Origin: Orthonyx spaldingii
Lineage: Eukaryota; Chordata; Aves; Passeriformes; Orthonychidae
Assembly (NCBI GenBank): GCA_013397795.1
Contig: VZTJ01005968.1
Coordinates: 25,325 to 89,324, forward strand
DNA length: 64,000 bases
Direction: 5' to 3'
Within the stretch, counting starts at the first letter, position 1; each line of letters starts with the position of its first letter. The position numbers and the translations under genes were made by a program. Below the pieces are notes generated by a model that saw only the letters and a program-made list of their open reading frames with translations, had not been told where the DNA came from and ran no database searches. Positions 11,823 to 22,500 of this stretch are shown one piece after another.

Positions 11823-11882
11823 TGTCATATGCAAATGACAACTTACTATTTGCATAATATGTCAAGGTAGAAAAATGCAAAT
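11823..11882. promoter_or_regulatory. Triple POU octamer cluster with imperfect palindrome
   Basis: Three perfect octamer motifs (atgcaaat or its complement) occur within 54 bp: 11829-11836 forward, 11848-11855 reverse and 11875-11882 forward. The first two face each other and sit in a longer imperfect palindrome from about 11823 to 11864 (ttgtcat...atgtcaa). Octamers bind OCT/BRN-type POU homeodomain proteins. Three exact copies this close are not expected by chance. That it acts as an enhancer is inference. Confidence 0.45.
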
Positions 11883-13621
11883 AAACTTGGGAAAAGTCTG
11901 TATTTTTGTCATTCTCTCATATAGCTAATTAGCAACTTGAAAGGAAATTGAAAGGTTCTCTTTTCTGAACTCCATGTCAGCTAAAAGACACCAAGCTCTG
12001 CTTATTTCTAGACCATGTAAGATGAGCAATTAACATCCCCCTTTTATTGAACTGCTTACACTGATCCATAGCCATAAAGGTTGTTTATCAGCTTCCCAAC
12101 TTGGATAGGGACACGCAGCCCCCTTGGAATAGAGGTCACACAAATGAAAATGGAAAAGGCCATATTCTGCTATCAAAATGGTGTAAATCCCAGCAAAATT
12201 CCTGGCAATAAATGAAACCTTGGATTTGCCCCAAAGCAGAACCAAAAAAGAACCAAGAATGGACTTTCCTACTGAGAATATATGAAAAAGGAGGTTTAGT
12301 AGGTCAAAATCTTAGTTCATTGCCGGGTTTAATACCCTGTGTGAAGGTTTATATTGTATTTTTTCCTAATATTAGGGATGTATTATTTATACCAACTGCA
12401 GCCACGCCACAGAACACACGAGGAGAGTTTGTTTAGCAACAGAGTGAAAAAATATTTGCTACAGGGGCAGTCTGGCAATATTGCTTGTTAAGACATGCTA
12501 TTTGTAAGCAAATTTATATGAAAAGTATGCAATGTCTAATACTAAACTACTCCAGCCCCAGACTGAAGGGTGATTTTACAAACGTCCTGCAGCACTCAAT
12601 CATTCCTTCATTTTAATGTCTTTATTTTATGATTTTGTTGATGAAATACTACTTACCCAGTGCTCAAAATTCCTTTTAGGCTGCAGGCACTGGCTAGTTG
12701 ACACGGCAAGCCATATTTTACAGCTATATATTTCAGCTTTCTCTGTCCAAGTTGGAGGACACAGTAGCCAAGATGGTTTTTCATAGTAGAAATATATTTT
12801 CATATTTATTTATTGATTTGACTAATGTATCTATTTTTCAATTCACATGCTTATGTTTCAATCCATTAAAGTGATTCATGGTCAAATAATATGTTATTGC
12901 AAGTACAAAGAGGAGATAAAACCACTGTACACTGGCTATAACACAAGAATAAAAATAATAAAAATCCATTGCATGATTAAATATAGTTTTTAATCCCCAC
13001 ATGATCATGTGTAAACTGATGTTTTTAATTATTTTTCTTTAAAATAAGTTGGGGATTTTCTTTCTCCGTAAAATGCAATTACTGATTAAATAAGTACCCA
13101 GGAATAAATACTCTCACCCAACCTAAGTGTTCGGTGTAAAACTAACATAAAGCATCAAATTACTGGCAAAATAAAAAAAACTCAAAAAGCTTTTAATTAG
13201 TTCAAATGAGAGCTAAATGGCAGCTGGTAAAGGAATGTTGAGCCTGTCACCTCCGGGTCAGGGCGTGGCAGTGGCTGGAATTGTGGAGGCGATGGCTGCT
13301 CAGGATCACCTGGAATTCTCCACCTTTTTGGAGACAGGCAAAAAGTCCACACAAAATGCAAAGAAATCCATCCATTGGGAGGAGCAGCTCCAAGTCCCAG
13401 CTGTTGGACAATCCTTGCCCTTGCACTGTTGTGAGACTTTTCTTGCTGTTTTTTCACCAAAAATTGCCTTTTCTCCTGTTCTTTGCTCCCAAACCAAGAA
13501 ACATGATGGGAAGCCAAGCCAATGCCAGATGAGGCCTTTGGGGCCGGCATGAGTGGGATCCACTTCCAACCAAGGTGGGAACACCTGGTGCCAGGCACAA
13601 GAGCCAGGGTCAGCTGTGGGA
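11883..13621. other. Noncoding stretch, no gene seen
   Basis: Strongly AT-rich up to about 13200. A GC-richer section from about 13210 to 13620 gives open frames on both strands that I cannot assign. No CR1 is seen until 13622. Confidence 0.55.
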
Positions 13622-13786
13622 TCAGAGAATCTTGGAATCCCACAATGGTTTGGGTTGGAAGGGACCTTAAAGTTCATCCAGTGCCACCCCTGCCATGGGC
13701 AGGGACACTGTTCACTGTTCCAAGCTGCTCCAAGCCCCAGTGTCCAGTCTGACCTTGGGCACTGCCAGGGATCCAGGGGCAGCCAT
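13622..13786 (-). repeat. CR1 LINE 3' fragment
   Basis: The + strand shows the complement of a CR1 3' end: 'atggtttgggttggaaggga', 'ccacccctgccatgggcagg', 'ctgccagggatccaggggca'. The tail is at 13622 and the element is cut off at about 13786, some 20 bp before a long (AAAAG)n tract. The copy is well preserved and so relatively young. Confidence 0.92.
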
Positions 13787-13807
13787 AGATGCGCATCATG
13801 AATAGAT

Positions 13808-14024
13808 AAGAAGAAAAAAGAAAAGAAAAGAAAAGAAAAGAAAAGAAAAGAAAAGAAAAGAAAAGAAAAGAAAAGAAAAGAAAAGAAAAGAAAAGAAAAG
13901 AAAAGAAAAGAAAAGAAAAGAAAAGAAAAGAAAAGAAAAGAAAAGAAAAGAAAAGAAAAGAAAAGAAAAGAAAANNNNNNNNNNNNNNNNNNNNNNNNNN
14001 AGAAAAGAAAAGAAAAAAGAAAAG
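13808..14024 (+). repeat. (AAAAG)n microsatellite interrupted by an assembly gap
   Basis: A nearly pure pentanucleotide AAAAG array runs from about 13817 to 13974 and resumes at 14001, with impure ends. The 26 N at 13975-14000 lie inside the array, so its true length is unknown. Read from the other strand it is (CTTTT)n. The long Phe/Ser/Leu frame across it is an artefact of the repeat. Confidence 0.97.
13975..14000. other. Assembly gap of 26 N
   Basis: A run of N lies within the AAAAG array. Such arrays are hard to sequence and collapse easily, so the gap size should be treated as arbitrary. Confidence 0.98.
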
Positions 14025-15828
14025 GAGATTATTTTTCTTTTCTGCCTTGAAATAAAAGAAATCAAAAGCACATCTAATATATTTTAGTGAGTCATTTTGG
14101 AGGGAGTGTGGAATAAGCTGATGTTATTGGTGAGGACAGAAAAGAACAAAAACCCCAATAACCCTAAATATCCATAAATGGGGAAGACAATCAGCCTGCG
14201 AGAGCCCGGAGACTGAAATACAAAGGGCAGCAAGGCGGCCACAGAGGAGGAAGGTTCTGAGCCCGTCATGAACAAGTGGGGTGACATCCTCATGCACACT
14301 CCCACCCTCGGTGCTTACTGCAGGGCCCGTGATGGCTCTGTAATTACAGCCCAGCCTTGGGAATTCCCTGGCATGCCGGAGCTGAGGACACTGTAGCAAT
14401 AGCTTGGGATGGGGCCGGGAGGACGCGAAATTCGGGAAAACAGTGGAACACAGCCTTGGACAGCCCAGGGAACTCACCGTGACCCAGCCAGGCTGCCAGA
14501 GCCATCTCCTTCGTGCACCCTAACTCCAGGAAAAGGGAAAGGTACTTTAAAGTCACCTTAGGTCCCCCTGGGAAGCAGGAGCACAGAAGGCTGTCAATGT
14601 GTTGAGGTAGAGCAGCTGAGAGGCTCTGGAGAGAGAGAGCTAAATGAATAGAAACTTGTTAAATGATGTGAGTTAATGAGAGCATTTTGGAATTAACCAG
14701 CTTCCATGACTTTAAATAAAACCCCAATGTCATTTTAAATTAGATTTTGTACATTTTTGAAACCTTTTTTTTTTTTTTTTTTTCCGTGAGGTGCATTGGT
14801 GGGAAGAGGGAAACATTAAAGTTTAACCTCCTCAACCCACTAGGGGTGGAATATTGGTATTTTTCCAATGGATTCAGAAATAAGGGAACAGTGGCAAGAG
14901 CCAAGAGATTTTCCAGGAGATGGGGAGTCACTCAGCCATGTCCCCACTTTTTGTGAGGGTGAGGAGCTGAATTTACAGCCAAGAACAGGAACATAGGTGG
15001 TGTGGCCACCATCCTCTGATCCTACAGTGCCACATCGGTCACCCCAGTCCTCTTTCTAGCCAGGAGGAGGACCCCAGTCCTCATTCCATCCACTTTTGCT
15101 CAGTGGATGGACACAGAGTGGTTTTGAAACCTTGCTGTGTGCCTTGTCCCAGTGCCTGGTTGTCAGCTGGCACTGGAATGGCTGCTCCTGGCATGGGCAT
15201 ACCTGGATTGCTCACTACCCTCCTTGATGGCACCCAGCAGCGGTGATAACTTCTAATTTTTTATTGTTATTGCTATTGCTATTTAGGCCAACTTCTGTTT
15301 TTTCAAAAGAAAGCCTCTCAAAGGCAATGTTTGGAAAATGAGGGAACATGCTTTGAAGGAAAATCAAGTCAGGAAGATCCCAACTAGTTCCCAGGTGAGC
15401 CTGGCTGATAAAAGAACTCAGTTCCTGTATCACACTTGTGCTGTAAGCCAGAAGAATTCTGGATATATTTTAAAAGGCAAATTTCAGCATCAATTTCATA
15501 TTTACAGCAGCTCTGATTTTTTCAAGGCACCTTAGGAGAATGTTCCTGTGGGACAGGCACCAGCCAGGGACTGTGGTGGCTAAGGTTCAAATTTCTTGGT
15601 TTTTTACATGCTCATGAAGAGCCTTGTATTTTATAACTTCTGAAATACTCATGAAATTCCACTGCAAGGTCCTTGAAATTTATTTTTTTTTTCTTACTTC
15701 GTTTGTGTCGTACTTCGTTGCAGGTGCAAATTGGGGGTGTTGGCACTGAAGACCAGTGTGACATTAAAGGCTATGAGGATGTCCCTAGAAACAGATTCTA
15801 TAAATATACTTCAGCCAAAGAGAATTTC
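14025..15828. other. Noncoding stretch, no gene seen
   Basis: It contains a run of 19 T at 14765-14783. Open frames in the GC-richer part 14120-14560 are unrecognised. No CR1 signature is present. Confidence 0.6.
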
Positions 15829-15930
15829 AGACTGGTCTGGGTTGGAAGGGACCTTAAAGACCACCCAGTTCCAACCCCTGCCATGGTCAGGGACACCTTC
15901 CACTAGACCAGGATGCTCAGGGCCCCAAAT
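15829..15930 (-). repeat. CR1 LINE 3' tail fragment
   Basis: About 100 bp of CR1 3' end on the minus strand ('ggtctgggttggaagggacc', 'caacccctgccatggtcagg', 'actagaccaggatgctcagg'). It is cut off early at both sides. The wording 'cactagaccagg' marks a subfamily different from the 'ccactgtcccagg' copies. Confidence 0.88.
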
Positions 15931-16559
15931 ATAATTAAATTTGCTCAGTGTGACTATTAGTTGCCCTTCTATGACACTTCACTTCTACAGAATGACTTTG
16001 TTAGGAAAGAGAACACCTGTGATGGTGGAGGGCAGGGAAAGTCCCAAAGGCATTCCTGAGTCATAATTAGCTTTGTGATGCATAAACACCCACCAAAAGC
16101 AGGCTCCAGCTCTCACCCAAAGAAACTGTTCTGGGAAAGAATCCAGCACCTTGAATAAAGAGTCTTCAAATCCCGGGGCCAGATCTTGGGTGTTAATGTT
16201 GGGCAGGACAGCCATAAAATGGGACTGAAAATTGTGCAGCCAGGACTGGGGAAAGAAGCTGTGAACAGGTCCCAAAATGGAGGAAGGAATGGGAAAGAAG
16301 GATGGGAAGTGGGACATGGGAAGTCCCACAGCTGTCCAGTGCTCACTCCAGGCTGCACCAACACAGAGCCACAGTAAACTTAGCACTAAGCCTCAGTTTA
16401 AAAATTCACAGAGCTTTTATATGATAATTACTGTTATTATAACTGGCCCATGAAATAAACACCTCTCCCAATTATGCCAAAGGCACGAGGTCCTTCAGAG
16501 ACAGAAATCTCACAATAAGATTTACTTTCAGCATAACGATGTAGAGGGAGAGGGGTGCA
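15931..16559. other. Noncoding stretch, no gene seen
   Basis: Two overlapping minus-strand frames at 15985-16386 (one about 130 codons) have no recognisable domain. No repeat is identified. Confidence 0.55.
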
Positions 16560-16880
16560 AGATGAATAACAATAATATTATGGTACATATAATGTATGTT
16601 TTAATTAGCTAAAGGTAATCAAATGAGGTTTGTCACGATTATATTAAGGTCAGGTCTCCACATGGTTTCATCAACAGCATATTAAGACAAGGGAGGTGAT
16701 GCCAAATTGGGGTTTAAACCTAATCAACATAATTAAACAAAGCAAGAACATGTGTTTAGAGCTACACCTATTTTACTGATCTCTCTATTTTAATTACTCT
16801 TGCAGAGTAAATATTAGGACCAAAATAACTCCTAATTAAATTTTTTCCATACAAACAGAAAACACAATCTTCTTTTAATT
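16560..16880. promoter_or_regulatory. Candidate AT-rich conserved element
   Basis: The block is dense in homeodomain-type cores: 'ttaattagctaaag' near 16611, 'aacataattaaac' near 16726, 'ttttaattactcttgc' near 16789 and 'cctaattaaatt' near 16832. It has no repeat signature. It looks like a homeobox-responsive element, but AT-rich neutral DNA can mimic this. Confidence 0.3.
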
Positions 16881-17462
16881 TGCTGTTTTTGTCGAATGGA
16901 TGTACAATATCCAGATCTTTTGCAGGAGAAACCATTTCAAAAGTGTGCTCAAATTATGCTAAACAGCCTAATACATTCCAAAGTATTGACATACTGGCTT
17001 CAAATGTGTGGGAAACGGGAAACTACACTGGCCCAAAAAAGTCATGGGAAACCATAAAAACAAACTAAACATAATTTAAACTGATTGGATGCTTCCTTGC
17101 AAGAAGTTCTTAGTTTCTAAATACAAAATGTGGACATTGAAATGTGGTCAAGTTATGACTTAAATTAGAAAAACATGTTTTCTTAGGTTTCTATCTTGCA
17201 ATATTTGGCACGACTCAGACACTGGGGAAAGAGTTATGTCAGTAACATTTCCAAAAGTGCCTAAGTGGCTTTGCCTGGAGTAACACTGAAGTGGGACTTT
17301 AGGCACTCAGAAGTCCAGAGGACGTGAGTTTGTAAGGGCTTACAAATGTCTAAAGCTGTCTAGGTGTGCAAAAAAAGGATATATGGGCATTTTAAAATTC
17401 ATTAAGGTGCTTTTTAAATTAATGACCTGAAGGAGATGGCATCCCATCCAAGTCTAGTAGAA
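16881..17462. other. Noncoding stretch, no gene seen
   Basis: Unique-looking AT-rich DNA with no recognisable coding frame or repeat. Confidence 0.6.
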
Positions 17463-17526
17463 GATTGGACTTGATTATCTTGGAATTCTTTCCCAACCTT
17501 AATGATTCTATGATTATAGGATTCTA
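17463..17526 (+). repeat. CR1 LINE 3' tail
   Basis: Only the terminal about 60 bp survive: 'gattggacttgattatcttg', 'tttcccaaccttaatgattc' and then 'tatgattataggattct', the decayed octamer tail. This is an old, severely 5'-truncated copy. Confidence 0.82.
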
Positions 17527-17777
17527 CTCTGCATAAAAGACTAGCGATACTTTTTAAAGTACCAATATTTGGAATAAATCTAATATCCACTCAGGTGACC
17601 TGCTTCAAGCCTGATGTCTCAGATAGGATTTCTCTGAATTCAGTTCCAAAAGTAACAGCAGAATCAGGTTTGTAAACAGAAGTTGTAGATGAGGATTCCA
17701 AACTGGAGGCCTGTAGGTCCTCCTGGAACTTGTGATTAGAGGAGAAGCTGCTGTTCTGATGTACTCGAAATGTGTTT

Positions 17778-18441
17778 CACAGAGTCACGGAATCCCACAG
17801 TGGGTTGGGTGGGAAGGGATCTTAAAGCCCATCCTGTTCCTGGCAGGGCCACCTTCCACTATCCCAGGGTGCTCCAAGCCCCAGTGTCTAATGTGGCCTT
17901 CCTGTGGACACTGCCAGGGATCCAGGGGCAGCCACAGCTTCTCTGGGCACCCTGTGCCAGGGCCTGCCCACCCTCCCAGGGAACAATTCCTTCCCAATAT
18001 CCCATCTATCCCTGCCCTCTGGCAGTGGAAAGCCATTCCCTGTGTCCTGTCCCTCCAGCCCTTGTCCCCAGTCCCTCTCCAGCTCTCCTGGAGCCCCTTT
18101 AGGCCCTGGAAGGGGCTCTGAGCTCTCCCTGGAGCCTTCTCTTCTCCAGGTGAGCACCCCCAGCTCTCCCAGCCTGGCTCAGAGGGTCTCCAGCCCCTGG
18201 AGAATCTCCATGGCCTCCTCTGGACTTGCTCCAACAGCTCCACATCCTTCCTGTGCTGAGAACCCCAGAGCTGGATTCAGTGCTCCAGGTGAGATCTCAT
18301 GAGGGTCTAATAGAGGGGCAGAATCCCCCCCTCCCCTGCTGCCCACTCTGGGGGATCAGCCCAGTGCACAGAGGGATTTTGTGCCCAACCTCTCACCCAC
18401 CAGCACCCCCAAATCCATCTCCCCACAGCTGCTCTCAATCC
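17778..18441 (-). repeat. CR1 LINE copy of about 660 bp with RT C-terminal remnant
   Basis: The copy runs from its 3' tail at 17778 up through the 3' UTR into ORF2. On the minus strand a 152-codon frame (17785-18243) spans the CR1 region, with 'LLEQVQRR' corresponding to the LLERVQRR motif near the ORF2 C-terminus. The upstream end (18390-18441) still matches the segment encoding the conserved SSPEEKDLGVLVDEK region but is frameshifted. It is non-functional. It closely resembles the copy at 39334-39895, in the same orientation. Confidence 0.92.
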
Positions 18442-20949
18442 ATTGAGAAAGACTAAAGCTGGTAATCACATTTTACTTCAAAAGAAAAGTAACTAAAACA
18501 CGCACAAGGGCGGGGGCTTTTCTGTCCCTTGTCCCAACATAGCACAGCAAGAGTTAAAAATGTGGGAGCAAAAAGTACCCAAATCCTCCCAGAGCTCAGC
18601 CCCGGAACGATTCCATCGGAGCTGCCGCTGGCAAGCGCTGGCATGCGAAGGACCCCAAATGAGTTAAGAACTCTTCCACTCCATCATGAAGAATTGTTCT
18701 CTAGAGTAACTACCAGTGGGGAAATGCTTAAAACACTTACCATATGTGGCTAAGAAGGGTCTAATTTGTCCATTTGGAAATTTTGCCTCTTTTGAAAGGA
18801 TAGTTAATTCCAAGTAATTTATTTCATAGATGAAGCTTTCTTCAGAGTGGTTAATATATCACCCTTGGTTGCCTGAACAATTAGAAATTGTCACCAAAGA
18901 AAAATGCCGCAGTTCATGTAAATAACTATTTACCTAAAGGAAATGGGAATCCACAAGAGTCAGCACACTTTAATGAGCCATGACAATAGGGAAAAAAAGA
19001 ACAGCCAATGGTACAGTGGTTCTGCTAAAGCTGACATTGCTTATGGTAAAAATTGGCCAAAACAACTATTATTTGTGGGGATTTTTTTTCATGTCAGAAA
19101 TAATGCAGCTTGAAATTTTCAACAGGCGACATGAGTCCAGACCATTTGTTACTTCTAATGGCCTAATTGTTCTCCTGGCAGAAATAAAAAATTAGGGCAC
19201 TTATGTCATTTACCTAAATTTCTAATTAATGCAATGGTAATAGAGAAACTGGAGCAGAAGAAAGTGAGGGAAAAAAAATTAAGTTGGGTGAAAAATGTTT
19301 CTCTTGGCCTTTCTACAATTTGTCTTTGTTAACTTTCCTACGATCTTTCCCTCTTTAACAGCAGGTAGAGTGATCTCTGCAGAGATGTTCCAGAGTTTTC
19401 CAACTGGACTGAAGCATGCTGGGCATTGAAAAATATGATTTCTTCCACCTGAGCTATTGAACAGACGTGATAAAAACACCAACTGCAGCACAATGTCCTT
19501 TATGTTGCCTCGCAGGAATGTGCCATTAAAATGATGTTAGAAATATTCTTGAAAAGCAGCTGAAAAATCTGCACTTGGGGCTGCAATTCCATCCACAAGT
19601 TTTCCATTGCTCCTGTGTCCTGATGTCCAACTCATCCTGCAAAGCAAATCCTGGCTGGTGTGTGCCCTCATTAGGATGCAGGATGAAGGGAAATGCATCA
19701 AAATGCATAAACACACCTTAGAAATGCCTCTGAAAGTGTCTGGAAATCACTTTGTCCTGCAGCACTGGCAAGTGTCCACCATTTCCTCAATATTTATTGT
19801 TGGAATGACATGGAGGGCACTCAAAGTGATCTGTTTATGACCATCATCAAGGAATTTACACTCACTTCTTTGAAGGGATGCTACACTTTGATCTTGGCAT
19901 CACTAATGCCATTAAAATATTATTAATGGGAAATGCACAAAAGCAGAAAATTTGGGAAATTTTAAAAGGAGTCCTAGAGAGGGTTTATCCAATGAGATTT
20001 CAAGGAAAGTTCAGATGGAGATGGGATCCCATTCCCAGCCATGCTCAGACCCACCTGTGCTTGTACCCTCAAATGTTAAAGAATTGAAGTTTCCTATTGC
20101 TTTACAAGACTCTTCTCATGGAAGAGATATTTGAGTATAGCTGTAATTAAACTGAGTAAAGTGCAAGTAAACCAAGTAAACATAGACATGTGCTAGTAAA
20201 TTATTCCAATTTTTCTCCTAATGCCTGAGGTGCTTTCCTTAAGCACTAAATGGAAATAAAGAGAAGGCAAAACAAGTGCAAGGTCAGAAATTCAAACCTC
20301 CACCAAATGTGAGCTCAGGGTCACAGAGAAATGTCGAAGTCTGCTGGAGGTTCATCCTTGCAGTGGGTGAAAATTCTTTCCTGCTTCTGACCACATTTTA
20401 ATCTGGGGAACCACCCCCCAAACATTCCCAGAAGATTTTCCCCTGCTTTTTTCTTCATAAAAACAATTTTTGCTTTAAAACAATGTGAATGCCTTACTCA
20501 TCCATTACCGGAAGTATACAGGAGTTCCAAGGAGTAACCTTAGTGCCCTCACTAGAACAAAGCTGTGATATTTCCAGAGTTAACAGCAAACACTGATCCA
20601 GGAAGCCTTTATGTTCTGCCATCAACAAGCCCTCAACACCTCCAGGTCTGAGCCTGCATGGTGACTCCAGGAGGGTCCCACCAGTGCCCAGGCAGGCCTG
20701 GGAGCACCCCACGGGATGGTGCCACAGGGGTTCCCTCTTTCCCAGGCAGGCAGGAACATGAGCTGCTTCCCTAGCTCCACTCTCCCAGCTGGGTCTTACC
20801 ATTCCCTCTGCAGTCTGGAAGCTGCCTTGGCACGAGCCAGGTACAAACACAAGGCTCACAATAGCACCGGGAACTGGCAGGAGCAGAACTCCAGCAGCAC
20901 CAGCAAGTCCTGCTAAAATAAACATGTTACAGGCAAAGGTCATGATGCC
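18442..20949. other. Noncoding stretch, no gene seen
   Basis: AT-rich DNA without CR1 signatures. Short frames at 18453-20134 are unrecognised. A minus-strand frame of about 150 codons at 20494-20943 lies in a GC-richer patch and shows no known domain. Confidence 0.6.
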
Positions 20950-21958
20950 TGTTAATATAAAGAGTGCGTCGTGTATAATGCATTCAAATGCCGGAGTGAG
21001 AGAGGGAGATAATATGATCCATTTGCCAGATTCCTCCTTTTAGTTGTAACACGAAGCCATTCTGGGCTGGAATGACCCAGAGATGATAATGAAGCGGATG
21101 ATGATGCCATTGCCTGTGATAATGGTGTGACAGGGAGAATACCCTGGAAAACTGCACGAGCTGATAAGTGCAAAGGTATAAACAAACCCAAACAATATGG
21201 ACTTACAGACATTAGCGCGGAACAAAAGAGAGGAGGAAAAGCAAAGCCAACTGATCAACATTAAAAAAATAAAAGACTTTGTAAGGGTGACTTTTTCGGG
21301 GATTTTTGGAATCGCAGCTCCCAAAACCGAGCCCTTCCCAGCTGGAACAACAGCCAAGTGTCTCATCCTGGGGAGGTGGGGGGGCACCTCTCCGTGCTCG
21401 GGAACAGTTTGTAGCAAACAGCCCGCGATATGAAAATGTATTTAATGCAATTAATAATTTAAGAAGTGAGAGCATGTGCTCTTGGAGAGTTAAATGCTTG
21501 TCAGAGTGATAGATGCACGCTTCAGCACCAATACATTTCGTACGAAGAGCAGAGGGATTTTGCAAACTTGTGTTGACCTTGGGTTGCGGTGGAGAGGAGG
21601 CAGATTGCGAAGGCAGGCCCGCGTACGGCGGGACTGCATCAGCTCGCAATTTACAGCCCTCTCCCCAATTAAAGGACTGTAAAAACATTAAAATTAATGC
21701 AGTCTTAACTCCAGAGCAGGCTCTACTTTCTTAATTAGTGCATAATTATTCAGTTTTTGATATCCTGGAAAATTATCACATGGAAATTATTTTAGGCACA
21801 GTAACAATAGCAAAAATCTCTCTACCCCCCCAACTCGATTAACATGTGGAAGTAATTAACACTTTATTACAGTGAAAATACTATTACTGCTAATGTTTAA
21901 TGACTTTTGCCATTGCATCATAAGCAGGAAATTTAGAACACTACAGAGCAACGGTCTG

Positions 21959-22082
21959 CTATAAATACAGTCCAAAGATTATAAACCAGAGTCAGATGAT
22001 TCGCACTAACAGCGTTTAAGACAGGGATATGACATACAATACGTTTCCAAAATGTCACAGGCAGGAAATATAATTTTCTTGA
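21959..22082 (+). repeat. Diverged direct repeat, copy 1
   Basis: First copy of a local duplication. It carries 'ctataaat' (21959-21966), 'agatgattcgcactaacagc' (starting 21994) and 'caggaaata' (22072-22080). See the second copy at 22386. Confidence 0.6.
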
Positions 22083-22385
22083 TAAAGTCCACTCCACACA
22101 GCCAAGCAGGCAGTGCAATAACGCTGGATGCGTTCGGTGTAGGCAGCAGCGCTCGAGTCCTTGTAAAAGCCTGTTGTTAATCAAATTGAAACATAAAACC
22201 CCAAGCATAAAGTTATTTTCTCATAACAGTTTAATAGAAATTTCCAATCAAACAAAGGCCAAAAAGTGTTATTACAACATGAAGTTCCTTGTACAAACAA
22301 CTTAAAATGAAGTAGGGGAAAGTTTCATGGGATTTATGGATTTCTTTATTTTCGTTATTTCGAGTAAATGTCTACTGTAGATCTC

Positions 22386-22494
22386 CTATAAATGTCTCGA
22401 GAAATTATGCGCCAGCTTTAGATGATTCACACTAACAGCAATTAAGATGCTGAGTCCACATAAGTGTCGAAGAGGTCAGTGCTCAGGAAATATC
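22386..22494 (+). repeat. Diverged direct repeat, copy 2
   Basis: Second copy, with 'ctataaat' (22386-22393), 'agatgattcacactaacagc' (starting 22420) and 'caggaaata' (22484-22492). Only the core 20-mer is nearly identical to copy 1. The rest has diverged and this copy is about 14 bp shorter, so the duplication is old. Confidence 0.6.
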
Positions 22495-22500
22495 ATTTCA

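Larger units (their letters stand above)
20950..22500. promoter_or_regulatory. Candidate regulatory cluster with an old internal duplication
   Basis: This block mixes AT-core motifs with retained CpGs (for example 'gagtgcgtcgtgtataatgc' near 20962 and 'tttcgtacgaagagcag' near 21537). It contains two diverged copies of one segment: about 21959-22082 and 22386-22494. The shared core is 'agatgattc[g/a]cactaacagc', and the flanking marks 'ctataaat' and 'caggaaata' occur in the same order at 412-427 bp offset. No transposon signature explains them. The set looks like a duplicated regulatory element. Confidence 0.4.

Noticed and set aside
13796..14071. Phe/Ser/Leu repeat protein on the minus strand
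   Set aside because: It is the translation of the AAAAG microsatellite and crosses an assembly gap.
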